NCBI GenBank assembly: GCA_041941305.1
Contig: JBGTQJ010000016.1
Span: forward strand, 100,652-164,651
Source: JANSWP01 sp041941305
GTDB taxonomy: Bacteria; Bacteroidota; Bacteroidia; Chitinophagales; Saprospiraceae
Length of the DNA stretch: 64,000 bases
Direction: 5' to 3'
Shown here: piece after piece, positions 25,460 through 37,200 of the stretch
Position numbering within the stretch: position 1 is the first letter of the stretch
How the letters are laid out: each line of letters opens with the position of its first letter
Translations under genes and position numbers: made by a program
The notes under the pieces: model-generated
What the model was told of the DNA's origin: nothing
Seen by the model: the letters and a program-made list of their open reading frames with translations, nothing else
Databases searched by the model: none

Positions 25460-28153
25460 ATGAAATTATTGCTATTTTTTGTTTCATTTATTTTACTCGT
25501 AAATAATCCCACTAAGGGACAAAACAATACAAACATCCTCAATGGAACAGCACTCCTCTATATTTTACCTTTTTCTATAGATACCATTAAGGATCCTTCT
25601 GGTAGCAAATTGACTAGAAAACAAAAGCGTAGACAAGGTAAAGCTGTTCAACGAACTGATTTTACACTAAGCAAAGAGAAAAAAGTAGCTGATAAATTAT
25701 ATGAAGCACTAGGCTATATGGCTGCTGCCGAAAAATATGAGAGCTTGGAGGGCTTGGAACGAAACCGATTTGTCTTGGCAAAATTGGCAAATAGTTATAG
25801 GCTGAACGGTCAGACTGAAGATGCGGAATATTGCTATTCGAAGATTGTAAATGACTCTGATAATCCTGAAGAGTTGTTGCATTATGCCCAGGTATTACAG
25901 AGCAATGGAAAATGTGAAGATGCAGTGCGATGGTACCGGAAATATTTGGAAGTGGCTTTTGATGCAAAAAGAGAATTCATCCTTGACTGTGAAACATTGT
26001 CAGATTTCAAAGAATCAGACATTTATCTGGATAACTTACAAACTATTAATACCGAATACCTTGATTTTAGTCCTATACCCTATCAGGATGGATTCATGTT
26101 TACTTCTAATCGGGGCGGAGCTTCTCAATTGATGAAACGACGGGATACCTGGACAAAGAATAGTTTTTCAGATTTGTACTTTGCAAAAAAAGGAAAAGAA
26201 GGCGATGTGATTGAAGTGGAGGAATTGGGTGGAGAAATAAATGGCAAATACCATGACGGTGTACCAACCTTTAATAGTGCAGGGACCACCATGATTTTTA
26301 CCAGAAATAACAAAAAAGGCAAGGATAGCAGTGGTAATCGGTTGCTTAAACTATATGAAGCCACCAGGGAGAACGGATATTGGATAAATGTACAGGAATT
26401 ACCCCTAAACAGCGATGAATTTTCAAATTGCCATCCAACTCTTTCAAAAGATGGTCGTCGATTGTATTTTTCTTCTGACAGGGAAGATGGATTTGGGGGG
26501 ATGGATTTATACGTCTCTGAAAACATTGGTGGAATTTGGCGAGAAGCAACCAATCTGGGACCCATTGTTAATTCTGAAGGCAATGAGGTTTTTCCATTTA
26601 TTGGAGAGGATGACCAATTGTTCTATTCCTCAGATGGACATTTGGGATTGGGAGGATTAGACATTTTTAGCATAAAAAAAACCAATCCAAATGATGAAAA
26701 ATCATGGTCAATTAGAGAGAATATTGGCAGACCATTTAATTCATCAAAAGACGATTTTGGCTTTATTATGAATAAGGATGGAGAGTCAGGCTATATCACA
26801 AGTAATAGAATAGGTGGAAAAGGTGGGGATGATATTTATGCCTGGAAAGGCAGTCTTGTCAAAAAAACAAAGAAGAATTCCTTGGAGCGGAGCATATGCG
26901 TATATGATCCTGAAACTGGAAATAAAATTAAAGGTGTTAGTGTAACTGTACTTGAGACTTCTGATAATCAATTAAATGGGAATTCAAATAGCCGAGAGTT
27001 ATACCTGACCTTAAAGCCTTTGGATAGTAGAAATCAAGAATATGTATTAAGTATAATAGAAAAAAATAATAATTCACTTAGTCAATCTAACAATTATATC
27101 ACAGACCAAAAAGGGACTTTTGATTATATCCCTGTACCTCAAAACAACTACATCTTTGTACTGGAAAAAACTGGTTTCCACACCAGCAGGCAAACCGTTT
27201 CTGCAACTGAAATATTAGATAAAGAGGAATATTGCTTCACTCTTGAAAAAAGAACTTGCCTTTCTTTAAATGGAATTGTGAAAAATACAGATTATTCATC
27301 CCTTATTCCGGATGCGGAGGTCAAATTATTTAATAAATGTACAGGTCAGGTAGAAGCTACTTTTTCTGATAAAAAAGGGGCTTTTGATTTTTGTCTGGAT
27401 TGTGGTTGTGAATATGAAATATATGCGGCAAAACCCAATTTTGAAGGTAACAAAACCCTGATTTCTACTTTTAACAATGATTGTGAACAACTGGAACTAC
27501 AAAAGCCTCTGGTTGCTACGATCGATATGAAAATAGTTGATAATCCAGATTTAAGCCTTTCTGATTCTGAAATTTCAAAGCCAGCTCCTTATTCTACTCC
27601 TTTTTGGAATTACCCGGAGAACGGTCAAACAAAAGGCCAACCAAATATTGTGTATGTCCCGGTAGCTGGAAATTACTATAATCCTGATGGAATTATTCCA
27701 ACCCGGCCTCAAGATTTGAATGGTTATTTTTTGGGAGATTCCTCTAAAGAATTTAAGGAAGGGCAACTCATCAAATTAAGCAATATTTATTACGATTTTG
27801 ATAAATATGTCATCCGAAGAGATGCATCCCGAGAATTGGACCATGTATATAATTTACTTAGAGCATATCCGACAATGGAAATCGCATTGATGGCCCATAC
27901 TGATTCAAGAGGAAGTGAAAGGTACAATAACTGGCTTTCTCGTAAACGGGCTAAGGCAGCAGTTCAATATCTGCTCGATAGAGGGATTGAGCCGAGGAGA
28001 TTATTGAATATTGGATTGGGAGAATCTCGAATTGTTAACGATTGTGGTAATAATATCAAATGTCTGGAAACAGAACATCAAAAAAACAGAAGAACAGAAA
28101 TAAGAATACTCAAACTAAATGAACCCGGCGTTCGCGTCGAATATGAAGATTAA
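25460..28153 (+). CDS. OmpA-family protein with TPR, beta-propeller and carboxypeptidase-regulatory-like domains (PorE-like)
   Basis: An 897-residue envelope protein. A signal peptide (MKLLLFFVSFILLVNNPTKGQ) argues for the ATG at 25460 rather than an upstream start in frame. TPR-like helices lie at about 60-165. A PD40/WD40-type propeller lies at about 185-445, with repeated PTFNSAGTTMIFTRN, HPTLSKDGRRLYFSSDR and FPFIGEDDQLFYSSDG blades. Two carboxypeptidase-regulatory-like beta domains follow at about 460-700. An OmpA C-terminal peptidoglycan-binding domain is at about 775-885 (IYYDFDKYVIRRDA, HTDSRGSERYNNWLSRKRA). This order matches PorE of the type IX secretion system, which anchors the machinery to peptidoglycan, but no lipobox cysteine is visible. 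It lies 81 bp after the PorP-like gene. Confidence 0.88.
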   Translation: MKLLLFFVSFILLVNNPTKGQNNTNILNGTALLYILPFSIDTIKDPSGSKLTRKQKRRQGKAVQRTDFTLSKEKKVADKLYEALGYMAAAEKYESLEGLERNRFVLAKLANSYRLNGQTEDAEYCYSKIVNDSDNPEELLHYAQVLQSNGKCEDAVRWYRKYLEVAFDAKREFILDCETLSDFKESDIYLDNLQTINTEYLDFSPIPYQDGFMFTSNRGGASQLMKRRDTWTKNSFSDLYFAKKGKEGDVIEVEELGGEINGKYHDGVPTFNSAGTTMIFTRNNKKGKDSSGNRLLKLYEATRENGYWINVQELPLNSDEFSNCHPTLSKDGRRLYFSSDREDGFGGMDLYVSENIGGIWREATNLGPIVNSEGNEVFPFIGEDDQLFYSSDGHLGLGGLDIFSIKKTNPNDEKSWSIRENIGRPFNSSKDDFGFIMNKDGESGYITSNRIGGKGGDDIYAWKGSLVKKTKKNSLERSICVYDPETGNKIKGVSVTVLETSDNQLNGNSNSRELYLTLKPLDSRNQEYVLSIIEKNNNSLSQSNNYITDQKGTFDYIPVPQNNYIFVLEKTGFHTSRQTVSATEILDKEEYCFTLEKRTCLSLNGIVKNTDYSSLIPDAEVKLFNKCTGQVEATFSDKKGAFDFCLDCGCEYEIYAAKPNFEGNKTLISTFNNDCEQLELQKPLVATIDMKIVDNPDLSLSDSEISKPAPYSTPFWNYPENGQTKGQPNIVYVPVAGNYYNPDGIIPTRPQDLNGYFLGDSSKEFKEGQLIKLSNIYYDFDKYVIRRDASRELDHVYNLLRAYPTMEIALMAHTDSRGSERYNNWLSRKRAKAAVQYLLDRGIEPRRLLNIGLGESRIVNDCGNNIKCLETEHQKNRRTEIRILKLNEPGVRVEYED

Positions 28154-28299
28154 GCAGACATCCTAAAAATTACTTTTAATAAAACAAACAAGTCTGACTG
28201 TCTTCAAAACACTTCCCTGTAAGAACAAACACTACTACAATACTGGAATACAACCTTTGACGGCTTTCTGTAGAAGAGGGCACGGTAAATTAAGTTATT

Positions 28300-31200
28300 A
28301 TGGGAAAGAAGCACTACTTCCTTCGTAAGATCAATAGGATACATTTTTTGGGGGGCCAAAATGTATTTTGGGTTTTTTCAGAAAAGAACCTAGCAAATTT
28401 AAATATTCTACTGTCTAAAGAAATTACTTCCAATTCATTCGGACTTAGCCTGATTTGGTGTAAACATAAGTCTTGGAAACTTGGGGTATTTAGTATATTG
28501 CTAATACTAGCTTCTTTTCCTTTTAATAATCCTTCTTTTGCGGAAGGGACCAAACAATTAGCTCCAAATTCTAATGACAGAATTTATCTTAGGTCAAGCC
28601 CCAATGGCTTCGCCTATTACAATGGACCTGCCGATCAAAGATTACATATACATATTGGTAACCCAGTTACTGAACAGGTTTTTATCGGATTCAGTCGCCC
28701 AGTATCTTCTCCCGTTTATCCCTGCTCAGGTTCATTTCAAACGAGATATGTAAGAATAAAAGATCCAAATGGAAATGTAGTATGGCCGTCTTCAGGAAGT
28801 CCGAATGGAATGGCCATGAACAATGGTAATTCAAATATCACTGCAAAATCACAAGCTATGAATGGACCAAACCAGATAATTGGTTCAGGTGGATATAATG
28901 CCCATGTTTTTGATCCCAATGGTTTACCTGCTGGTGATTATTATATTGAATTCAGTAGTCAGCAAGGAACTGCAGGAACTGGAAGGGTTAATTTGGAATG
29001 GTGGGATATAACCGTTGCTACAAAAGGAGCTAGTCCCCAAGCCATTGATGGTAGGGTTTACTCTAAACTTTGGTCCTTATATGCTCCAAGGACAGATTGC
29101 AATTGCTCTGGTCCTTATAATTGTTTCGATACTCCTTTTAATGGGCACTTTTTTGTTTATTCACCCAAAGACAGCATAGTAACAAAAGTGGATTTTAATG
29201 GATCTGGTTTACAACCAGCTTTTTTCAATATATTTTTCAACAGCTTTGGAACAGGAAATACAGGAAATGTATGCATAGATCGGCAATCAGTTGCCGGGTC
29301 AAATGCACTAGCCACAGAATATCCATTGTTTTTAAATGATCCTGATCCCAATATATACCTTTCAAGTACTTTTGGAACCTTTGATGGGTTACCATTTGCC
29401 ATCTCTTGTGATGGAGAATCTGGATTTTTTGTGGTAAAAGTAACGCGACCTGGACAAATTGATGTTTTAATTGATTTGCATGATTCAGGTAATTTTGAAT
29501 TCTCTCCAGGCACTAGAGATGTGGCCCTTGCAATGAAAGTTATTCCTCAACCAGGAGAGCAACCTCCATATATCCGCCAGGTACCCTGGGATGGGAACGA
29601 CGGTTTGGGGGCTCAAGCGGATTTATTTTCACCCTTTGATTTTGAGGTAAGTTATACCCAAGGTATTTTCCATTTCCCTATATATGATGCTGAATATAAC
29701 TTGAACGGATTTGATGTCCAAACGATTAGACCGCTTCCACCATTAAGTGCGGAACCATTAAAATTTTACTTTGATGATTCCAATATTTCCCCAAATCCTG
29801 GAACTGGTTCACCACAAGTAGAATTAGACGGATGTAATCCGCCCTGTCATACATGGAATAATTTCGGATTTGGAAATGTCAACACAATAAATACGTGGTT
29901 CTTTGGTACTGAAGTGAGATCTGTAAAAACTGAGGCAGCATTTTGTTTGGTTGGTGCGAATGATGATTTAGATACTACAAAAGTTGAATTGCCAATTAAC
30001 ATCAATGTTTTGGCAAATGATTTAGGAAGTGATATTGATACTTCATCCGTTTCAACCTTGGGAGTTTTACAGCCTTCAAGCGGAACAATAGTCTCAATAG
30101 AACCAACCACAGGGGCAATTACTTATCTGCCTAATTCTGGATTTACCGGAACTGATATTTTCGAGTATGTTTTATGTGATACAGCTGGATTAATTTGTGA
30201 CACAGCAATGGTAACAGTTGAAGTAATTATTCCACCTAATGAAATTTGCGATAACGGAATTGATGATGATTGTGATGGATTAACTGATTGTGAAGATCCA
30301 GATTGCAATGGATTTGTGGGATGTAATGATAACGATGGTGATGGTGTTAACGATGCCATTGATTTGGATGATGACAATGATGGTATTCCAGATCTAGTCG
30401 AAGGTGGAGGAGATTCGGATAATGATGGTATTCCCAATTGGTTTGATTTGGATTCGGATAATGATGGTATTTTTGATGTCGTTGAAGCAGGTCATGGACA
30501 AACAGATTCCGATATGAATGGAATTATTGACGGACCTAATTCAGCTTTTGGAGATAATGGTTTATTTGATAATGTTGAAACTGTGCCAGAATCTGGAATG
30601 TTGAATTATTCCATTGTTTCGAGTGATGCAGATGGGTTTGCAGACTTTCAGGATAAAGATTCGGATGGAGATGGTTGTAATGATGTACTTGAAGCAGGTT
30701 TTACTGATCCCGAACAAAACGGAGAATTAGGCAATATTCCATTGTCCGTAGATGGAGATGGAATAGTAATCTCTGGTAGCGATGGTTATACCCAACCCAT
30801 CCAAACAAATGCTGGTGTTTATGATTTTAGGGATGTTAATGTTCTTGTAGCATGTGACAATCCTGCAATAGGACTTGCGAAAAATCTAAGTGCTATAACC
30901 AATAATGGGGATGGAACTTATGATGTTGGAATTCAGCTAATTGTAAAGAATTTTGGAAATGTTCCACTAAATAATTTGGAGGTTTTTGATGACATTATAG
31001 GCCAATTTTCTACTGTTAATCCCACCTTGTTAGTTGCCTCCGATGGGAATCTGGTTGCCAATCCTTCCTGGAATGGACAGAGTAACTCCAATATTTTATT
31101 TCCAGGACAAACACTCAATGTAGGAGCCTCAGGAACTGTAAATATTAGTTTTAGGGTAACCCCAGGAAACATTACCAATATGAGTAATTCTGCTGTTTCC

Positions 31201-34200
31201 GGAGGAAACAGCCCTTTAGGTACACCGGTTAATGATATCTCTACAGATGGGAATGATCCGGATGGGAGTGACAATGACGGAAATCCGGATGAGGCTATTC
31301 CTACCCTAATTGATTTTGCGGAAAACCCTGTTTTAGGTCTCGCCAAAAGCGACACAAACGTGATAAACAATGGTGATGGCACCTATACCATCTCCTATGT
31401 TTTTGTAGTGGAAAATTTCGGAGATATTGTTATCAACGATCTTCAAATTTTTGATGATGTATTAGGTCAATATTCTGGAATGAATCCCACAAGTTTCACA
31501 GCAACAAGTGGATCAATTAATGCCAATCCATCCTGGAATGGTAGCAATTCCAGTAATATTGTTGCAAATGGGCAAAGTTTGGGTGTTGGTCAATCCGGTG
31601 ATGTAGCTATAACCTTTACAGTAACACCTGGAAGTACAATGGTTATTTCAAATTCTGCATCAACACAAGGCACCAGCCCTGCTGGAAATATTATAAATGA
31701 TACTTCAACAGATGGTAATGACCCGGATGGAAGTGATAATGACAATAACCCTGACGAAACAACCCCTACACAAACTACTTTTCAGGAGAATCCCTCAGTA
31801 AATATTAATAAACATATACCCACTGTTACGATTAATAATGATGGGACATTCAGGTTTTCTTATTTGATAGATATCGAAAATACCGGAGACATTGTTTTAA
31901 ATAATTTGATATTACTTGATGATGTATTGGGACTTTTTTCAGGGGCAAATCCCAATAATTTTGACATAACGAATGGAAGTTTAATTGGCAATTCCAACTG
32001 GATGGGAGAATCCAATGTAAATATTCTCCAAACGGGTCAGCAATTGCTTCCCGGAGTAACTGGAGACTTGACGATTCACTTTGATCTTACCCTTCCTAAT
32101 TCGACTACATTAAATAATTTAGTCAATTTTGATGGTCAAAGCGCATCTGGGGCACAAGTAATTGATAGTGACTTGGAGACCTATATTTTTACTCCACCAT
32201 TCTGTCCGGATTTGAGTTTTACCCTAGGGGATGATCAAATTTGTGGTTCTGATAGTACAGACATTATTTATGATTTTGAAGACAATTCGGGATCTGTATA
32301 TTTTCTTTATTCAATAGATAACCTTTTGGATTCTACAGATCTATATTCAAACGGATTTGGCGGTGCCAACTTTTTAGATAGTGTGGTTATCGGTAGCAGC
32401 AATTCAATCAATACTATTTCAAGTGGCATCTTACTCAATTCTTCTACTGATAACCTGACTTACTACCTGTATGCTATTTTATCTCCACATAGCACTTATA
32501 TTAACAATACTTGTAAGCCAGTGGTAGTTGATAGCCTAACGGTTTTTCCTAAACCAGCTATCATTGCAAGTGCTGGCGGACCATATTGTGAAGAAGATGA
32601 AATAAATCTTTATGCCTCTTCAAATTTATCAAGTTTGACTTTTTCATGGAATGGACCGAACGGTTTTACAAGTAATGAGGAAAATCCTATAATTTCAAAT
32701 GCCACAACGGGCAATTCTGGCGTGTACAATGTAATTGCAACATCCGGAAATGGTTGTTCTTCAGAAGTCTCAAATGATGTGAACCTGGTTGTTTTTGACC
32801 GACCAACACCTCCAATAGCAAGCAATAATGGTCCTATCTGTGGTGACGGTAATAATAATGCAACATTGAATTTGACTAATGTTCCACCTGGTTCATTTAT
32901 TACATGGTATGATCCTAATAATACACAAATTGGTTTCTCTAATCCGCTGATTATCAGCAATATAAATCAAGCAGATGCAGGCGGATATTATGGCACTGTT
33001 GAACTAAATGGTTGTATTTCAAAAGCATCAGCACCAACTATTTTAGTAGTTGATACAATTCCCAATTCTATGGCTAATGCAGGAACTGATCAAATCTTAT
33101 GTGAAGGAACAATATTGACAGTTCTCAGTGCAGATATAGGCGATGGTTCCGGGTTCTGGACTCAGGATATTGGGAACCCTACTGGAGCACTTATTGAAAC
33201 CCCAGCTAATTCAACAACAACGGTTACTGATTTAGTTACAGGGACCTATGGTTTCAATTGGACACTTTCGAATGGTGCTTGTTTGAATTATAGCACTGAT
33301 GAAGTTACGGTAACTGTGAATTCAATACTAACTCCTCCTACTGTTTCAAACAATGGACCTTTGTGTGAAGGAGATACTATTATTTTATTTGCGACAGGAG
33401 CTCCCTCAGGAGTATCGTATAAATGGACAGGACCAAATGGTTTTAGCTCCACCCAACAAAATCCTTTGATTTATCCTTTAGGTTCAGCTAATGCTGGAGA
33501 TTACACAGTGAAAATAACATCAATTGATGGCTGTGAATCCGCTTTTTCCAATCCTTCAACTGTTGTGGTAAATCCTCAACCTGATCAGCCAAATATTTTT
33601 GCAAATGAGCCATGCTTTGGAGAAGATTTGGTGCTTCAGGCAAGTGATGGTTATTCTACCTATCATTGGTATGCTCCAGGTGCGACCATTCCATCTGCGA
33701 TAACAAATATCAATACGTTAACAGTAACTGATAGTGATTCCAATTATCACTCCGGACTTTGGAGTGTTAAAGTAGTAGATGTTGACGGTTGTGAATCACC
33801 TATTTCAGCATTTATCAATGTATTAATCAAATCATTACCGATTACACCTTCGGCAAGTAGTAATCATCCAGTATGCGTTGGAGAAGACTTAAATTTAACA
33901 GCAGCAACAATCCCAAACGCTACTTATAATTGGACAGGACCTTTCGGTTTTTCAACAAATATTCAGAATCCTTCTATTCCTGGAGCTAATAATACCCATG
34001 CTGGAGTTTATCAGGTTTCTGCCACTGTTGATGGTTGTACTTCAAATATCTTTACATTGGCTGTAATCATTGGAGATAACCCAATAGCTGCACCCACTAA
34101 TAATGGTGGTGCTTGTGGTAATGATTTGAATTTGTTTACAAACCCAAGTGGAGGAAGTGGAACCTATTCCTATCTTTGGACAGGACCCAGTGGCTTTAGT

Positions 34201-37200
34201 TCAAATCAACAAAATCCTGTAATAAACAATCCAACTTCAGCAAATGAGGGTTTCTATACGGTTACTGTTTTCGATAGTTTTGGTTGCTCAAGTGAGCCTG
34301 TGACTACTCAGGTTTCCCTGATAACCGGAAATACGATACAACCAACAATCAACTCAAATTCTCCAGTTTGTGTGGGAGAGGAGTTGATTATTGCTACTGT
34401 TGATTTTACAGGAAATACTGTGAATTATGAATGGACAGGACCTTTAGGTTCCACATCAAGCGGAGCATATCCCAATGCTGCTTCGATTACCATCCCCTCT
34501 GCTCAGGCAATTGATGGTGGGGCATATTCTGTAATGGTTACTGTAAATGGATGTTCTTCAATTCCATCTAATCCCTACAATGTTTTTGTAAATGTTCTTC
34601 CATCCTCAAACCCAACCAATGATTTAGCAGATAATTGTGTTTCCGGTACTGAAGATGTTACACTGATGGCTAATCCAGCCGGAGGTGCAAGCCCATATTC
34701 CTTTTCCTGGATAGGGCCAAATAATTTTTCCAGCAATGCAGAAAATCCTGTACTTACTAATATTACCTCAGACGATTCTGGAAGTTATAATGTAACTGTT
34801 ACAGATGCGAATGGTTGTGAATCCAATTTTGGATTAACCATTTTAGATTTAATTGATATGCCTCAATACCCAGGAGTACAGCCTTTTTACTTTAGTTGTG
34901 AAGGGGAAAGGTTGGAAATTACAGTAGCAAATTTTGATCCTGAGGTGAATTATACATGGCTATTTGAAACAAATCCTGTTGGAACCAATTCTCCTATTTT
35001 GGTAATCGATCCCGTTACACAGGCAAATGATGGGGTATATACTGTATCAGTTGAAAGTTCCGGATGTTCGTCTTTAAATGCTTTGTTCTTACTGACTGTT
35101 AATGAATCACTTGTGATAGATGTGCCTGACCAGGAATTCGATTGTTTGAATGGTTTTTCTAATATCAACATTGCTTCAACAGTTAGTGGGGGAGAAGTAC
35201 CATATAACTTTTCATGGGTAGGACCTAATGGTTTTAGCTCAACTGATTCCATTCCAACCATCTTAAACGCTACAAGCAATGAATCTGGAACCTATACCTT
35301 GGAAGTGATTGATGCAAATGGATGTGAATCCAATGTATCTTCAGGAATAATCAACATTTCTGACCGTCCAGTTAATCCCCTTCTTCAACAGATTTCTGGA
35401 GGATGCGGAGACGAGGATTTGGTTTTATCCGTACAATCTTACTCTGGTGGAATTGTTAGCTATAATTGGTTTTTTGAAGGGAACAATTTAAATAATGATT
35501 CACCAGTTTTGAGTATTTCAAATCCATCTAATACCAATTCAGGTGAGTATTCGGTTTTTGTGGTTGTTGATAATTGTAATTCAGATACGACTAAATTAAA
35601 TGTAGATGTCTCAACAGGAATTACTGTAAACATTGATAATCAAACACTAAGTTGTGTAGCTGCAAATACCAATTTAACACTTTCCTCAACTGTCAATGGT
35701 GGAGTTCCACCTTATAATTATTTATGGACAGGTCCTAATAATTTTACTTCAGCTGCGGTTTCCCCAGTTATTCCTAATGCAAGCGCAAATCACTCTGGAA
35801 CCTATAATTTAGCCGTCCTGGATGCCAATGGTTGCTCCTCGGCTTTGACGTCTGCAGTCATTACAATTACCAATGCACCCGATGCACCAATATTGACTTC
35901 AACCGGGGATGATTGTCAGGGTGCTTTTGCAACCCTGTCAGTTCAAACCTATTCAGGTACTTCTGTGATATATAATTGGTCAAAAGACGGTGTTCCGATA
36001 ATAAATAATTCCCACAACTTAAATATTAATCCGTTAAGCATTTCTGATGAGGGAACTTACCTGGTAAACGTTTCAGTTGATGGTTGTTCTGCAAATTCAG
36101 GGTCGCTTGAATTGGAGGTCTATGATAATCCCATAGCTACAATAGCCCCAATTGACACCGTCACCTGCTCTGATGGAACAGTTGATTTAACCTTGGAGTC
36201 ATCTATAATTGGGGGTAATGGTAATAATATATTCTCTTGGTCAGGACCCCAGAGTTATTCTTCTACATCCCAGAATGCCCAGATTACAGATGTCACATCT
36301 GCAAATTCTGGCATTTATATATTGCAGGTAACTGATGGCAACGGTTGCCAAAGTCAAATAATTTCTACATCTGTTGATATATCGGATTCTCCAGATATGC
36401 CTATCATCTCCTCAAATGGAGAACAATGTCGTGGTGGACAATTGGTTCTTTCCACACCACAAATTTCAGGAAATAACGTCACCTACAAATGGATGAAGGA
36501 CGGTGTCCCATTTGCAGGTGCTTCCAATTCAACTGCCTTGATTATTAATAATTTAGGCATGGTTGATGCCGGAGCTTATTCTGTTGAAGTTACTGTCGGC
36601 AATTGTTCCGCTATTTCTGAAACGTTTACCCAGGAGGTATTTGAGAAATCTGAAGTAATTGCAAGCACGGATACGCCTATGGGCTGCTTTGCAGGCAATC
36701 AAGACATAAATTTGAAGGCAAATCCACAAGAAGGAGCAGCCCCATTTACCTTTTTCTGGTCTGGACCCAATGCATTTTCTTCAAACCTGCAAAATCCTAC
36801 ACTTGTGAATGTTACACCTGCTCAATCAGGCATTTACACTGTATTGATGACAGATGCAAATAATTGTTCAGCTGAGCCATCAACTGTAACATTAGACATT
36901 CAAAGTGCAATCGACCAACCCCAAATATCTATATCTGGTGATATGTGTGCCGGAAATTTAGTTACTCTGGAGGTTCAACAATACAGTGGTTCTTCTGTAA
37001 GCTATATTTGGTTAAAGGATGGTTTTCCAATTTTAAACAACAGCAATTCTTTGATTTTAAACCCCAGCAAAACCACAGATTCGGGAAGTTATACTGTAAA
37101 AGTTGTTGTAAATGACTGTGAAGCTTCTTCCCTGCCAATAAATTTGGAAATTGATCCAGTACCCGTTGTTACAATTGATCCTGTTCAAGCACAAAATTGT

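Noticed and set aside
24418..28236. A shared 9-mer AACACTACT before the PorP-like gene (24418-24426) and before the giant gene (28228-28236)
   Set aside because: Nine bases in an AT-rich region could match by chance, and no further similarity surrounds them.
28252..28259. AACCTTTG as a promoter of the giant gene
   Set aside because: It misses the first base of TAnnTTTG and has no TTG at the right distance; the giant gene may instead be transcribed from the upstream promoter.
29157..29513. A 118-residue - strand frame inside the giant gene (and others at 30933-31382, 32610-32960, 34950-35279)
   Set aside because: They are antisense to conserved coding repeats, lack family features, and are explained by codon bias of the sense strand.
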